A stretch of DNA of 64,000 nucleotides from Nocardioides marinus (GCF_013408145.1 NZ_JACBZI010000001.1:3300001-3364000); one strand, 5' to 3'; positions 45,968-56,247 are shown, counted from the stretch's first letter. Made by a program: numbers and translations. Notes: generated by a model from the sequence alone, not told the origin.

Positions 45968-46519
45968 TCAGCTGTAGACGTGCGGGGCGAGGGTGCCGAT
46001 GTCACGCAGGTTGCGGTACTTCTCGCGGTAGTCCAGCCCGTAGCCGACGACGAACTCGTTGGGGATGTCCCAGCCGACGTACTTGACGTCGACGGGCATC
46101 TGCAGCGCCTCGGGCTTGCGCAGCAGGGTGGCGATCTGGACGCTCGCGGGGTTGCGGCTGGTGAGGTTGGAGGTCAGCCACGACAGCGTCAGGCCGGTGT
46201 CGATGATCTCGTCGACGATGACGACGTGGCGCCCGGAGATGTCGGTGTCGAGGTCCTTGAGGATGCGCACGACGCCGCTGGACTTGGTGCCCGAGCCGTA
46301 GGAGCTGACCGCCATCCAGTCCATCTCGATGTGGCGCGAGAAGGAGCGGGCCAGGTCGGCCATCACCATGACGGCGCCGCGCAGGATGCCGACGATGAGC
46401 AGCTCCTCGCCCTCGTAGTCCCGCTCGATCTCCTGGGCCATCTCCTGCAGTCGCTGCTGGATCTGGGCCTCGGTGAACAGCACGTTGACGAGGTCGTTCT
46501 CCACGTGGGCAGAGTCCAT
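45968..46519 (-). CDS. hpt: hypoxanthine phosphoribosyltransferase
   Basis: The 183-residue enzyme salvages hypoxanthine and guanine with PRPP. The PRPP loop is VVIVDEIIDTGLTLSWL; the N-terminal block is LLIVGILRGAVMVMADLARS and the C-terminal purine region is YVGWDIPNEFVVGYGLDYRE. In many actinobacteria hpt directly follows tilS; here two secreted-protein genes lie between. Confidence 0.96.
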   Translation of the reverse strand: MDSAHVENDLVNVLFTEAQIQQRLQEMAQEIERDYEGEELLIVGILRGAVMVMADLARSFSRHIEMDWMAVSSYGSGTKSSGVVRILKDLDTDISGRHVVIVDEIIDTGLTLSWLTSNLTSRNPASVQIATLLRKPEALQMPVDVKYVGWDIPNEFVVGYGLDYREKYRNLRDIGTLAPHVYS

Positions 46520-46560
46520 GGCGAGCAGCCTACGGCCGGGGGATCGGGTGGGGGGAAGCG

Positions 46561-46581
46561 GGCGGGCGCACCGCGCCCGCC
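46561..46581. terminator. short hairpin downstream of the 248-residue secreted protein gene
   Basis: GGCGGGCGC and its complement GCGCCCGCC enclose a 3-base loop ACC. It lies downstream of the secreted-protein gene on the minus strand and just upstream of hpt. Confidence 0.65.
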
Positions 46582-46612
46582 GCCCTGGGGCGCCGCCCGG
46601 CCACCGGGGGCG

Positions 46613-47359
46613 TCATCGAGCGTGCCGGGCCGATCGGGCCACGACGACCTTGACCTTCTTGGCGCGCGACGGCTTGAGGCCCTCGGTGCCGGTGAAGAGC
46701 ACCGTGAGGTGGTGGGTGCCCTTGGGCAGCCGCCCCAGGTCGACCTTCACCGAGCCCTTGTCGGAGCGCTTGAGGCGCTGGTTGGCCAGGACCCTGCGTC
46801 CCTCCAGCACCTTCACCCGGCCGCCGTCGACGCGGGTCCTGCGGCTGCCGACGTCCACCGTCAGCTTCACGCGCTGCTTCGGCGCGACCACGGGGTCGAC
46901 CACGGAGGCTGCGGTCGTGGTGGGCCAGTCGCGCAGGGCGAGGGTGATCGGCCCCAGGCTGGTCGGGGCCTTGCGGCGGGCGGTCACGTCGGCGAGGAGG
47001 CCCGCGTCGTACCCGCGCTTGACCAGCACGACGTCGTACGTGCCGGGGTCGACGTGGAGGTAGAAGTAGCCGTGCTGCGGGCCGGTGGGACGGTCGCTGG
47101 CGTAGGTGAGGGCGGAGGCGACCGGCTCGCCGGTGCGGGCGTCGAGAGCCTGGACCGCGACGTCGTCGATGCCCCTGCCCGCGGAGTCGACCGCGACGCC
47201 CTGGATGAGCCCGGCCCTCTCCACCACCGCGGGAACCTCGTCGTGGTCGTCGTGGTCGTCCTCGAGGTCGTCGTGCGCCGACGCCGCGGCTGGCAGCAGC
47301 AGCGCCGGGAGGAGGAGCGTCATGACGGCCAGCCGGGCCGGGCGGGTGGTGCGGTGCAT
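46613..47359 (-). CDS. secreted carboxypeptidase-regulatory-like/Ig-like protein
   Basis: The 248-residue protein has a signal peptide (MHRTTRPARLAVMTLLLPAL to about residue 28, cleavage near AAASAHD). The mature N-terminus is a His/Asp cluster (HDDLEDDHDDHDEV). A CarboxypepD_reg-like domain follows (LIQGVAVDSAGRGIDDVAVQ ... HGYFYLHVDPGTYDVVLV), then an Ig-like 3 domain (RVKLTVDVGSRRTRVDGGRV ... LGRLPKGTHHLTVLFTGTEG). The second domain matches the C-terminal domain of the 1620-residue neighbour. Secreted or surface-exposed; function unknown. The tail is lysine- and arginine-rich. Confidence 0.78.
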   Translation of the reverse strand: MHRTTRPARLAVMTLLLPALLLPAAASAHDDLEDDHDDHDEVPAVVERAGLIQGVAVDSAGRGIDDVAVQALDARTGEPVASALTYASDRPTGPQHGYFYLHVDPGTYDVVLVKRGYDAGLLADVTARRKAPTSLGPITLALRDWPTTTAASVVDPVVAPKQRVKLTVDVGSRRTRVDGGRVKVLEGRRVLANQRLKRSDKGSVKVDLGRLPKGTHHLTVLFTGTEGLKPSRAKKVKVVVARSARHAR

Positions 47360-47474
47360 CAGGGTCCTCGTCTTCTGCTCGTCGATCGCGGCGCGATCGT
47401 CCCCCGCCACGATGGTCGGCCTCACGACCGCGGTCCTGAGGCGGAATCGCTGACTCTTTGCCCGGGCGCGGCAA

Positions 47475-47505
47475 CGCCGGCCCGACCGTGCAGGTCGGAC
47501 CGGCG
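47475..47505. terminator. hairpin downstream of the 1620-residue secreted protein gene
   Basis: CGCCGG and CCGACC pair with their complements across a GTGCA loop, one mismatch inside a 13-bp stem. It lies between the large secreted-protein gene and the smaller one. Confidence 0.7.
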
Positions 47506-47536
47506 TCACCGATGAGCCGGGGTCGGGCGCCTCGAC

Positions 47537-50500
47537 TCAGAGCAGGGTGGGCATCGGCCGGCCCCCACCGAACCGCGAGCCCTTGTCCTTGCCCTTGTTC
47601 TTCTTGCCCTTCGACTTCTTGGTGACCTCCAGGGTCCCCGCATCGTCGGACGAGGCGAGGGTGGCGTCGTCACCGGAGTAGCTGACACCCACCTCGTGCT
47701 TGCCGGGCCTGAGCTTCGGCAGACGGATCTTCAGCGTGCCGTTGTCGGCTTCGCTGAGCTCCACCTCCACGCTCTTGCGGCCCGCGGTCACCGTGACGAC
47801 GCCCGTCGGAGCCGCCTCGGCGGCGCTGGCGACCTTCACCTTGACCAGGCCGCGGTTGCCCTCCTTCACCTTCTTCCCCAGCAGACGGGCCCTGGTCACC
47901 GACTCGACCGGGGGCAGGGTCACCAGGACGCCGTCGGCCATGGCCGAGCCGTCCTCGTGACCGTCCTTCGACGCAGTGACCTCCGCGGCCAGCTCGGTGC
48001 CCGGGTCGTCCTCGGTGACGACGTACGTCGCCTCCGTGGCCCCCTCGATCACCTCACCGTCGCGCAGCCACTGATAGCCGAAGGTCAGGTCCTCCAGGTC
48101 CCACTCGCCGTCGGAGACCGTGAGGGTCTCCCCCAGCTCGGGGGTCCCGGTGATCGCGGGCTTGGCGCTGTTCTGCGGCGCTGCACCCTTCTCGACGGTC
48201 ACCGGGTCGGAGGTCGCCGTGCCCGGGGTGGAGCCGGGCCTGGTCGCGGTGACCTTGACACTGACCGGCTTGCCCATGTCCGCGACACCCGGGGTGTACT
48301 CCGCGGCGGTGGCACCCGCGATGGGCGTCCCGTCACGCAGCCACTGGTAGGCGAAGGTCAGGCCATCGGTGCTCCAGGTGCCCTGGCTGGCTGCGAGGGC
48401 ACCACCCACCACGGCGTCACCGGTGATGGCTGGCTTGACCGTGTTGGTGATGGTCGGCGTCGGGGTGGGGTTGCCACCGCCCGGGGCTGCAGCCACGGGT
48501 GCCGTCGTGACCGTCGCGAACGTCTCGTCGAAGCTGACGAGATCACCGTCCTCCCGGTTCTCCTGTCGGTAGTCGGGCCGCTTGCCGAAGGACCGCACCG
48601 TCAGGGCTTGTCCCGCGTCGGCCGCGGTCGGGGTGTACGTCGCACCCGTGCCCACCACGGTCACTCCCCGTAGCCACTCGATCCGCGTCGAGGCGATCAG
48701 CCCGGGCCAGGTCGCGGGCGTGGCGGTGAGCAGCGACCCGACCTGCACGGTGCCGTTGACCGTAGGCTCCGTCCCCGGCGTGACGGTCGCGCCGGTGCAC
48801 TGCATCTTGATCAGCAGTGCCAGACGCTCAGGGGGCACCGGCATCTCACTGGTACTGGTGTCGGTGCACCCGGGCCGGGTGGCGTCGACACGGTAGTGCC
48901 CCGACTGGACGAACCAGGCGAAGGCACCGTCGTCGCCCAACGGATGCGGGTTGACCCGGTTCGCCGGCGACATGATGGCGCTGCCGTCCGGCACCGCCGC
49001 GAACGGACCGCCGGCCGTGTCGGAACGCATCAGGGTCGCCGTGACCCCCGAGAGCGGCAGACCGAACTGGTCGGTCACCGTGCCCGAGGGGTCGATGTAG
49101 ACGTCGAACCCGGCCGGCGCCGCGCCGTCCTCACAGCTCGAGGGCACGTTCGTCGAGAACGATCCCTCACCTGCGAGCGGGAAGGGTGCGCGCGCGGAGG
49201 CCGAGTAGGTGCCCTCGGGCGATTCCGTCATGGAACCCTCGTCGACCACCGTGCCTCCGACCGTGAAGCTGAAGGTCGGAGCCTCGAACCCCGGGCAGCC
49301 GAGGACGCTGACGGCGAGGTCGGTCCGCCAGTACATCTGGAGGACGCCGTCCTCCCTCACGTACGGCGCGAACCCGCTGGTGTCCGAGCCCGGGGCCGTG
49401 CCGACCGTCGCGCTGGGCGGCACCGCCCGCGGCTCCCTCAGCATGATCGGCGTCGCCGTCAGGTCGGTCGTCTCCCCCGCCACGACCCGGCCGTAGCCCA
49501 CGCCGGCGAAGAAGCGTGATCCGGACGGCGGGCTGACCCGCAGGGTGTAGCGGTCAGCAGTGTTCTCCGTGCCGTTGGCCACGAGACCGACGACGGTGAA
49601 CCGTCCCTCGGCGTCCGTGGGCACCGAGCCCGAGCACCGGGTCTGCCCGGACACCAGACGGCAGGGCTCGACCAGGGCGCCGGCCACCCCGGCGCCACCG
49701 TTCTCGGCCGTGACCCTGCCGGTGAGGCTCCCGAGGAGCTGGGCTACGGAGCCGTTGAGGACCGAGAAGTTGTACCGACCCGCCCGGCCGCCCGCGTTGA
49801 GGCTGTTGCCCACCAGCGCGTGCTGGCCGCTGTCGAGCAGCGCACCGTTCTCGAGCGATCCCGGCAGCTGCACCACGGTGCCGGGAACGTCGGGGGTACC
49901 GGCAGTGAAGCCGGCGAGTGCACTCGTTCCGCCCAGGCCGTTCTCACCGTCCGAGGCGTCCCCGGTCTCCCACTGCACGCGGTCGTAGTTGAACTGGATG
50001 TCGAAGTCACCGGCTTCCCGGTCTGCCGAGACGGCCTTGGTGAGGATCAGCTGGAAGCTGTTCAGCTTGTCGGCGTGCGAGCCGTAGTAGCCGACATCGG
50101 TCCAGTTGACGCACAGCTTGTTGCCCGCCGCGTTCGTGCCGTAGGTGACCACGTTCGAGTCCTCGTGACGCGTGTCGACATCCGCGAAGAACGGGGCGAT
50201 GATCGGGGGCCCGTCGTAGCTCCCCCCGTCGCCGAAGGCCGACGGGGTGTAGGTGCTGAGACGCTCGCCGAAGGTCACGTTGCCGTTGTTGTTGACGAAG
50301 AGCTCGGGGTAGCTCTGCCCGAAGAAGCTCAGCGCGAAGGGCACCTCGACCGGCCCGGTCGAGCCGTCGTCGTTGCGGTCGAGGAACCGAGACAGACAGA
50401 AGTCGTGGTCGACGCCGTACTCACCCGCGACGGGCGTCCCGAACGAGGTGAGCTGCCGGGTGAGGGTGATGCTGCCGAGATCCACCGGCGCGAGGTCGTC

Positions 50501-52399
50501 GCCGACCACCACGGAGCTCGCGGGTGAGGGCTCGCTCGGCATCTCCGCCGAGCCGCCGAGGAAGACCGGCTGCATGCCGGCCCGCAGGTAGCGGAACGTG
50601 TAGGTGCCGGCCGGGACGTGCGCGACGACGCGGCCGTCGTCACCTCCCAGGGCCTCCTCCTGCGCGACCCACCTGTCGCCGTCCCACCGGTAGGGCATCA
50701 CGATCGGGCCGGCGACCGGGTCTCCGGCACGGGTGCGCACCACGGCGCCGACCTCGGCAGCGGGCTCGGGACACCCCTCGCACACCCAGTCGGTGACGAG
50801 GTCAGGCATCCGACCGACCGCCAGGTCCGGCAGGGGGAAGGTCAGAGCCTCGAGCGGGTCGTCGACCAGGCCGCCGTCATCGCTCAGGCACCAGGTGGCG
50901 TTGCCGTAGTCGACGGACGACCAGACGCACACGGTGTATCGAGCGTCGGGGTTGCTCGTCCTCTGAGTCCCGATGCCATACGTCGGCCCGGTGGCGTAGT
51001 CGGTCCCAGCCTGGATGGCCTCACCGTCCGCGATCCGGTAGATGTCCACGTAGAAGTCATGGAGAACCGGGTTGCCACGGAGGTCGACCACGTCACCCTC
51101 GATGGTGGCCCCGTCGACGACGATGTCGTCCAGGACGATGTGGCCGGAGGGAGGCGTCACGGCGCGGCGGGCCGATTCCTCGTCACCGACGTTCCCGTAG
51201 CAGGCGGTCACACCGGCCGGGCCGTAGGTCCGACCACACACGGAGTACTCCTCCTGGGGCCGGGCGACCTCGAAGGCGAACTCGCCGTCGGCTGCGTCGA
51301 ACATGCGGGCGTCGCGCCACAGGATCCGCTCGTCGCCGGGCTGCTCCCCCGCCACGTAGCGCACGAGGAACACATGGCGCATGGCCACTGCCTGGCCGTC
51401 GTGGTCGACGAACCGCCCAGAGACCCCGACGGTGTCCCACACGATGGTGGGCGCCTCGGCTCTCTCAGCCGGGGCGAGCTCGACGGCGTGGTCCCGGCTC
51501 GGACGGTCGCCTCCGAGGCATCGCTGCGAGTACTGACGAGCCGAGCAGACCGTGAAGCTCCCCGGCAGGCGGTCACCGGGAACCGCTACCGTGTAGCGTC
51601 CCTCAGCGTTCGTCACGGTACGGATCTTGCGCGCGAACCCCCTTCCGCCGAGCTCATAGACCTTGACGCGAGAGTTCGCGAGCGGCGTGCCGTCGGCAGT
51701 CCTGACCAGGCCGGTGAGCGTGCCCCGAGGAAGGCGCAGGGTCCACGATCCGGTCCACACGGTGCGGCCGGGAGCGACGTCGAGGTAGCCGGTCGACATG
51801 CGTGCATAGGTTCCGGCTGGATCGACGAATCGGAGCCTCAGAGCTCCTGCCGGGAGGTGCAGCTCGAAGTACCCGTGGTCGACGTCCGGGCCGGCGTAGG
51901 TGCGCGCCGTGGCCACGACCTCCCCCTCGCGGAGGGCCTGGACCACGACGTCGTCGACCGGCGATCCGCCCGGAGCGCGGACCTGCCCGGTGACGACCGA
52001 GTCCTCGTCCGTACGCCCCAGCAACACCCGGCCGAGGTCGATCGGGTCGCCACCCGTGACGGCGACGCGGGCTCCCGCGCCGGGTCCGTGCCAGCGACTG
52101 GTGTACCCGGCAGGGGCCGAGTACAGGAACCGGTACGTGCCGTCGGGGAGCGTCATGCCGAAGGCGCCGTCCTCGCCCGTGACCGCAGTGGCAGCCTCGG
52201 CGTCCGGGGCATCGACGTCGTACGCCTCCACGACCACTCCTTGGAGCGGGCCGCGGCTGGCCACGTCCCCGACGAAGCCGTTCACCACCGTCGTCCCCGG
52301 CGGATCTGCGTGAGCGGGGCTGGTGGACATCAGGGTGGCCATCACGAGGAGCAGGCCGAGAAGCACTGCCAGGGGACGACGTTCTGCACGTGGGGGCAT
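47537..52399 (-). CDS. giant secreted multi-domain surface protein
   Basis: The 1620-residue protein has a clear signal peptide (LAVLLGLLLVMATLMSTSPA, cleavage after AHA at about residue 31). Then come at least six CarboxypepD_reg-like beta-sandwich repeats (residues about 35-650; e.g. VVNGFVGDVASRGPLQGVVV and GTLTGLVRTADGTPLANSRV), a nidogen-like domain (about 670-890: VEVPFALSFFGQSYPELF, NNNGNVTFGERL), two more regulatory-like domains, three copies of a YQWLRDG repeat (about 1250-1480), an Ig-like domain and a Lys-rich tail ending GGGRPMPTLL. No LPXTG motif or membrane anchor is seen, so it is released or held non-covalently. No catalytic site is seen; adhesion or matrix roles are plausible. 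Shares its Ig-like domain with the smaller downstream gene. Confidence 0.85.
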   Translation of the reverse strand: MPPRAERRPLAVLLGLLLVMATLMSTSPAHADPPGTTVVNGFVGDVASRGPLQGVVVEAYDVDAPDAEAATAVTGEDGAFGMTLPDGTYRFLYSAPAGYTSRWHGPGAGARVAVTGGDPIDLGRVLLGRTDEDSVVTGQVRAPGGSPVDDVVVQALREGEVVATARTYAGPDVDHGYFELHLPAGALRLRFVDPAGTYARMSTGYLDVAPGRTVWTGSWTLRLPRGTLTGLVRTADGTPLANSRVKVYELGGRGFARKIRTVTNAEGRYTVAVPGDRLPGSFTVCSARQYSQRCLGGDRPSRDHAVELAPAERAEAPTIVWDTVGVSGRFVDHDGQAVAMRHVFLVRYVAGEQPGDERILWRDARMFDAADGEFAFEVARPQEEYSVCGRTYGPAGVTACYGNVGDEESARRAVTPPSGHIVLDDIVVDGATIEGDVVDLRGNPVLHDFYVDIYRIADGEAIQAGTDYATGPTYGIGTQRTSNPDARYTVCVWSSVDYGNATWCLSDDGGLVDDPLEALTFPLPDLAVGRMPDLVTDWVCEGCPEPAAEVGAVVRTRAGDPVAGPIVMPYRWDGDRWVAQEEALGGDDGRVVAHVPAGTYTFRYLRAGMQPVFLGGSAEMPSEPSPASSVVVGDDLAPVDLGSITLTRQLTSFGTPVAGEYGVDHDFCLSRFLDRNDDGSTGPVEVPFALSFFGQSYPELFVNNNGNVTFGERLSTYTPSAFGDGGSYDGPPIIAPFFADVDTRHEDSNVVTYGTNAAGNKLCVNWTDVGYYGSHADKLNSFQLILTKAVSADREAGDFDIQFNYDRVQWETGDASDGENGLGGTSALAGFTAGTPDVPGTVVQLPGSLENGALLDSGQHALVGNSLNAGGRAGRYNFSVLNGSVAQLLGSLTGRVTAENGGAGVAGALVEPCRLVSGQTRCSGSVPTDAEGRFTVVGLVANGTENTADRYTLRVSPPSGSRFFAGVGYGRVVAGETTDLTATPIMLREPRAVPPSATVGTAPGSDTSGFAPYVREDGVLQMYWRTDLAVSVLGCPGFEAPTFSFTVGGTVVDEGSMTESPEGTYSASARAPFPLAGEGSFSTNVPSSCEDGAAPAGFDVYIDPSGTVTDQFGLPLSGVTATLMRSDTAGGPFAAVPDGSAIMSPANRVNPHPLGDDGAFAWFVQSGHYRVDATRPGCTDTSTSEMPVPPERLALLIKMQCTGATVTPGTEPTVNGTVQVGSLLTATPATWPGLIASTRIEWLRGVTVVGTGATYTPTAADAGQALTVRSFGKRPDYRQENREDGDLVSFDETFATVTTAPVAAAPGGGNPTPTPTITNTVKPAITGDAVVGGALAASQGTWSTDGLTFAYQWLRDGTPIAGATAAEYTPGVADMGKPVSVKVTATRPGSTPGTATSDPVTVEKGAAPQNSAKPAITGTPELGETLTVSDGEWDLEDLTFGYQWLRDGEVIEGATEATYVVTEDDPGTELAAEVTASKDGHEDGSAMADGVLVTLPPVESVTRARLLGKKVKEGNRGLVKVKVASAAEAAPTGVVTVTAGRKSVEVELSEADNGTLKIRLPKLRPGKHEVGVSYSGDDATLASSDDAGTLEVTKKSKGKKNKGKDKGSRFGGGRPMPTLL

Positions 52400-52473
52400 C
52401 AGGCACCTCGGGGTGAGTGGAGTCAGACCCGCGAAAGTAAAGAGAGTGCTAGTACCGCTCGACTAGAAGCAAG

Positions 52474-52509
52474 GTAAAGAAATGGCCCGTTCGGACTAGA
52501 CGGGGCCAT
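52474..52509 (-). terminator. intrinsic terminator after tilS
   Basis: On the minus strand, ATGGCCCCGT and ACGGGCCAT pair around a CTAGTCCGA loop (one bulge), followed by TTCTTTAC. This is the most classical hairpin-plus-U-tract terminator in the window and separates tilS from the giant secreted-protein gene. Confidence 0.8.
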
Positions 52510-52530
52510 AGACCAGCCCGAGATAGATGA

Positions 52531-53559
52531 CTACGGGGTAGCCCCGCGGGTACCCCGGCCGGTATCGGTCGGGGCCACCCCCACCCGGCCGTCCCGGCGG
52601 AGGCCGCGCAGGTGCCCGGGGAGGTCGATCCACTGCTGGCCGCGCCATGCGGTGACGAGGGAGTCCAGGGCGAGCACGTGCTCGTGGAACAGCTCGGCGG
52701 GCGGGGCGCCGGCCTCGAGGGCGAGGCGGCGCAGCAGCCGGGTCCGGATCGCGGCGGGCAGCTGCTCGAGGTCGGCCACGGGGAGGCCAGCAGCACCGGA
52801 GGGATGCGCCGGCTCTGCCAGGAGGCGGTCGTAGTGGTGGTCGGCGAGGTCGTCGAGGCAGTCGGCGTCGGCGCGCAGCTGCTGCGCCGTACGTGCCAGG
52901 GCGGCGGCGACGCCGGGACCGAGGTTCTCCTCTAGCGCGGGCAGCACCGCGCGGCGCACGCGGACGCGCGCGTAGCCGGGGTCGGCGTTGTGCGGGTCGT
53001 CCCAGGCGTCGAGGCCGAGCACCTGGCAGGCGGTGACCGTGTCGTCGCGCGGCAGGTCGAGGAAGGGCCGCCGGTAGACGTCGAACGCGCGGCGCATCCC
53101 GGCCAGCGACCGGGCGCCGGAGCCGCGGGCCAGGCCGAGCAGGACGGTCTCGGCCTGGTCATCACGCGTGTGCCCGAGCAGTACGACGCCGGCGGCCGTG
53201 TGCTCGGCCACCTGGTCGAGCACGGCGTACCGGGCCCTGCGGGCCGCCGCCTCGGGCCCGAGCCCGCCGGGGTCCACCGTGACCCGGGCCGCGAGCGTCT
53301 CGTCGACCCCGATGTCGGCCATCTGCTCGACCACGCGAGCCGCCTGGGCCTGCGAGCCGTCCTGCATCCCGTGGTCGACGGTCGCACCGACGACCCGCCA
53401 ACCACCGGCCCGGGCCTCGTGGACCGTGGCGGCGACCAGCGCCAGCGAGTCGGGGCCACCGGAGCAGGCCACGACGACGGTGGAGCCGGACGGCAGGTCG
53501 GCCAGGCAGCGGCGTACCGCCAGCCGGGTCGCGGCGACGGAGGGGTGCGGACCGGCCAT
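52531..53559 (-). CDS. tilS: tRNA(Ile)-lysidine synthetase
   Basis: The 342-residue enzyme modifies C34 of a tRNA-Ile so that it reads AUA. The N-type PP-loop is VVACSGGPDSLAL; other family blocks are VGATVDHGMQDGSQAQAARV, LLGHTRDDQAETVLLGLARG and RRPFLDLPRDD. The C-terminal TilS substrate-binding domain is short, as in actinobacteria. ATG chosen by homology-like N-terminus MAGPHPSVAATRLAVRR. It lies five bases after the metalloprotease gene, but its downstream partner hpt is displaced by the secreted-protein pair. Confidence 0.94.
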   Translation of the reverse strand: MAGPHPSVAATRLAVRRCLADLPSGSTVVVACSGGPDSLALVAATVHEARAGGWRVVGATVDHGMQDGSQAQAARVVEQMADIGVDETLAARVTVDPGGLGPEAAARRARYAVLDQVAEHTAAGVVLLGHTRDDQAETVLLGLARGSGARSLAGMRRAFDVYRRPFLDLPRDDTVTACQVLGLDAWDDPHNADPGYARVRVRRAVLPALEENLGPGVAAALARTAQQLRADADCLDDLADHHYDRLLAEPAHPSGAAGLPVADLEQLPAAIRTRLLRRLALEAGAPPAELFHEHVLALDSLVTAWRGQQWIDLPGHLRGLRRDGRVGVAPTDTGRGTRGATP

Positions 53560-53564
53560 CGGGC

Positions 53565-54620
53565 TCAGAGGACGCGGGCGACCCAGGCGGCCGGGTCGCC
53601 GATCTCGGCCTTCGTGGGGAGGTTGTCGGGGCCGGCGAAGACGGCGTTGAACTCCTCCATGCCGACCTTGTCGACGACGTGGCGCACGAAGGCGGCGCCG
53701 TCGCGGTACTGCGCCATCTTGGCCTCGAGCCCCAGCAGCCGGCGCAGCAGCCGGTCGAGGGTGCCGACGCCCTTGCGGCGCTCGGTGAACTGACGGCGGA
53801 TCTCGGCGACGGTCGGGATCACCGTCGGGCCCACGCCGTCCATCACGACGTCGGCGTGGCCCTCGAGCAGCGACATCACGCCGGTGACCTTGTCGAGGAT
53901 CTCGCGCTGGGCCGGTGTGGAGAGCAGCTCCATGACCGAGCCGGAGCCGCCGTCGCCCGAGCGGCGCGCCCTGAGCGCCTCGACCACGCGGCCCAGGCCG
54001 TCCTCGACCAGCTCGCGGGAGTCCATCGTCGCGGCGAGCTCCTCGACGAGGGAGTGGATGTGGTCGCGCATCCACGGCACCGCGGTGAACTGCACCCGGT
54101 GGGTCTCCTCGTGCAGGCACACCCACAGCCGGAAGTCGTGCGGGTCGACCCCGAGCTCGCGCTCGGTGTGGACGATGTTGGGTGCGACCAGCAGGAGTCG
54201 CCCCGACGGCTCGTGGAACGGGTCGAACTGGCCCAGCACCTTGCCGGCCAGGAACCCGAGCAGCCCGCCGACCTCGGCGCCGGTGACCCGCCGGCCCACC
54301 GCGAGCGAGAGGCCCGAGGGCGGCTTGCGCTCGGAGAGCTTGGCCGCGATCGGCGAGAGGATGGTGCGGAAGCCCTCGGCGTTGGCCCGCACCCAGCCCG
54401 GGCGGTCCACGACCAGCACGGGCGCGGTGCCGTCGCCACCGTCGAGACCGGTGAACTCACGCACCAGCGGCGTCGAGCGCTCCGCACCCGCGCGCAGCTC
54501 GGTCACGGCGTCGGCGGCCTCGGCCCACGACACCTTGGGGCCTTCCCCCGCGAGCCGCGAACCCAGCGAGACCGCGAGGTCCCAGTCGACCATGTCCGGG
54601 ACCGTGGCTGGCGCGCTCAT
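53565..54620 (-). CDS. zinc-dependent metalloprotease (coenzyme F420 biosynthesis-associated family)
   Basis: The 351-residue protein has a HExxH-like metal site in [18 protein letters not shown] and a downstream [13 protein letters not shown], typical of the actinobacterial zincin family found next to tilS. It looks cytosolic, with no signal peptide. The substrate is unknown. ATG taken at [15 protein letters not shown]; a longer frame has no ribosome-binding site. It starts ten bases after dacB stops, so dacB, this gene and tilS are probably one operon. Confidence 0.88.
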   Translation of the reverse strand: MSAPATVPDMVDWDLAVSLGSRLAGEGPKVSWAEAADAVTELRAGAERSTPLVREFTGLDGGDGTAPVLVVDRPGWVRANAEGFRTILSPIAAKLSERKPPSGLSLAVGRRVTGAEVGGLLGFLAGKVLGQFDPFHEPSGRLLLVAPNIVHTERELGVDPHDFRLWVCLHEETHRVQFTAVPWMRDHIHSLVEELAATMDSRELVEDGLGRVVEALRARRSGDGGSGSVMELLSTPAQREILDKVTGVMSLLEGHADVVMDGVGPTVIPTVAEIRRQFTERRKGVGTLDRLLRRLLGLEAKMAQYRDGAAFVRHVVDKVGMEEFNAVFAGPDNLPTKAEIGDPAAWVARVL

Positions 54621-54630
54621 GGGGGCGAAC

Positions 54631-56097
54631 CTATCCGGCGCGCCCACACCGGCACGCCGCGAGCGCGGCCGCCGCCCGGTCCAGCACCGCCTCGGCGGTC
54701 TCGTCGTCGTCCTCGGCGATCCGGTCGGCCATCAGCGCGAAGACCATCGGCGTGCCGTCCCTCGCCACGACCACCCCCGCCAGGCTGCGCACCCCGCGCA
54801 GGGTGCCGGTCTTGGCGCGCACCCGCCCGACGGCGGCGGGCGGCGCGGCGTCGAACCGGAAGGTCAGCGACCCGCTGAACCCGGCGACCGGCAACCCCGG
54901 GAAAAGCCCCCGGAGCGGATCGGACTGCTCGGAGGCGGCTGCCACCTGCAGCAGGCCGACCAGCGTCTCGGGGGCGATGAGGTTGTCGCGGGAGAGCCCG
55001 CTGCCGTCGCGCAGCCGCCTCGGGACGCTCACCCCGAGCTCCTCGAGCACCTCCCGCACACCGGCGACGCCGTCCTTCGTCGAGCCCGCGCCCCCGGTCG
55101 CCAGGCCGACGTGGCGCAGCAGCACCTCGGCGGTCTCGTTGTCGCTGACCTGCAGCAACCGGTCGACCAGCTGGCCGACCGGCGCGGACTCGACCTGGGC
55201 CAACGGCGTGGCCCCGTCGGGGGCCGCGGACTCGCGCGGCACGCCGACGATGCGGATGCCCCGCTGGCGCAGCAGGGCCGCGAAGGAGTCGGCGGCGGCG
55301 TACGACGGGTCGAGCGAGCGCCCGGAGCCCTCCGCCGGCCGCCCGTCGTCGACCATCAGCGCCGTGATCGGCGCGATGACGTCGCCGCGGTAGGTCTCGG
55401 GCCAGGTGGGGTTCCAGGACGGTCCGGAGAACAGGCCGTCGTCGTAGCCCAGCCGGATGCTGCGCACCCCCACCTCCCGCAGCGCCCGCGCCGTGCGGCG
55501 GGCGAGGGTCGCGAGGTCGGCACGGTCCGGCTCCGCGTCGGCGTCGGGCCGCCGCTCGAGGAACGGGTCGCCGCCGCCGACCAGCACCACGTCACGGCCG
55601 TCGGCGACGACCCGGGTGGCGAAGGTCGTGCCCGGCTCGAGGGTGTGCAGCGCCGCGACCGCGGTCACCAGCTTGGTGGTGGAGGCCGGGGTCGCCGCCC
55701 CGCCGGAGGAGTACGCCGCGGGGCCGGTCAGCCCGGCGACCGCCACCGACACCCGGCCGCCGAGGACCCGCTGGCCGAGTGGTCCGGCCAGCGTGCGGCG
55801 TACCTGGGCGGGACTGGGCGGCGTCGCCCCCAGCGTCAGCGCCGCTGCGACCGGCGGCTCCACGTCGGGGAGCACCAGGCCGTCCGGGGGCGGCACCTGC
55901 GCCGGCTCGGCCCCCGGGTCGGGGTCGTCGACGCCACGCAGGTCGTCGACCCAGCCGCGCACGGTGCTCTCCGCGCGGTCGAGGGTGTCGGGCTCGGCCA
56001 CGACGACCCCCGCGCCGGCCACGAGGGCCACGATCGGCACCGCCCACAGCAGCCGGCGAGCGGGACCGCGGGAGTGGCGTGGGTCACGTCGTCCCAC
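54631..56097 (-). CDS. dacB: D-alanyl-D-alanine carboxypeptidase (PBP4-type)
   Basis: The 488-residue protein has an N-terminal membrane anchor ([19 protein letters not shown]) and an extracytoplasmic penicillin-binding domain with all three motifs: SxxK in ASTTKLVTA, SxN in VSDNETAEV and KTG in [10 protein letters not shown]. It trims peptidoglycan stem peptides. The start GTG was chosen because GGAGGGGGCAGAT sits right before it; the longer frame has no such site. It is divergent from ppa. Confidence 0.94.
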   Translation of the reverse strand: MGRRDPRHSRGPARRLLWAVPIVALVAGAGVVVAEPDTLDRAESTVRGWVDDLRGVDDPDPGAEPAQVPPPDGLVLPDVEPPVAAALTLGATPPSPAQVRRTLAGPLGQRVLGGRVSVAVAGLTGPAAYSSGGAATPASTTKLVTAVAALHTLEPGTTFATRVVADGRDVVLVGGGDPFLERRPDADAEPDRADLATLARRTARALREVGVRSIRLGYDDGLFSGPSWNPTWPETYRGDVIAPITALMVDDGRPAEGSGRSLDPSYAAADSFAALLRQRGIRIVGVPRESAAPDGATPLAQVESAPVGQLVDRLLQVSDNETAEVLLRHVGLATGGAGSTKDGVAGVREVLEELGVSVPRRLRDGSGLSRDNLIAPETLVGLLQVAAASEQSDPLRGLFPGLPVAGFSGSLTFRFDAAPPAAVGRVRAKTGTLRGVRSLAGVVVARDGTPMVFALMADRIAEDDDETAEAVLDRAAAALAACRCGRAG

Positions 56098-56247
56098 ATC
56101 TGCCCCCTCCCGGTACGCGTTCACGGACATTGTGCGCGAGACTGTCCCCGGCTCCCGGGGCGGGGGCACGCTCGCTCGCGCCGCGCGACGGGTGACAAGA
56201 CAAGCAGACCCGCGGCCGGACGACCCGGTCACGACACGGAGGCAGAC

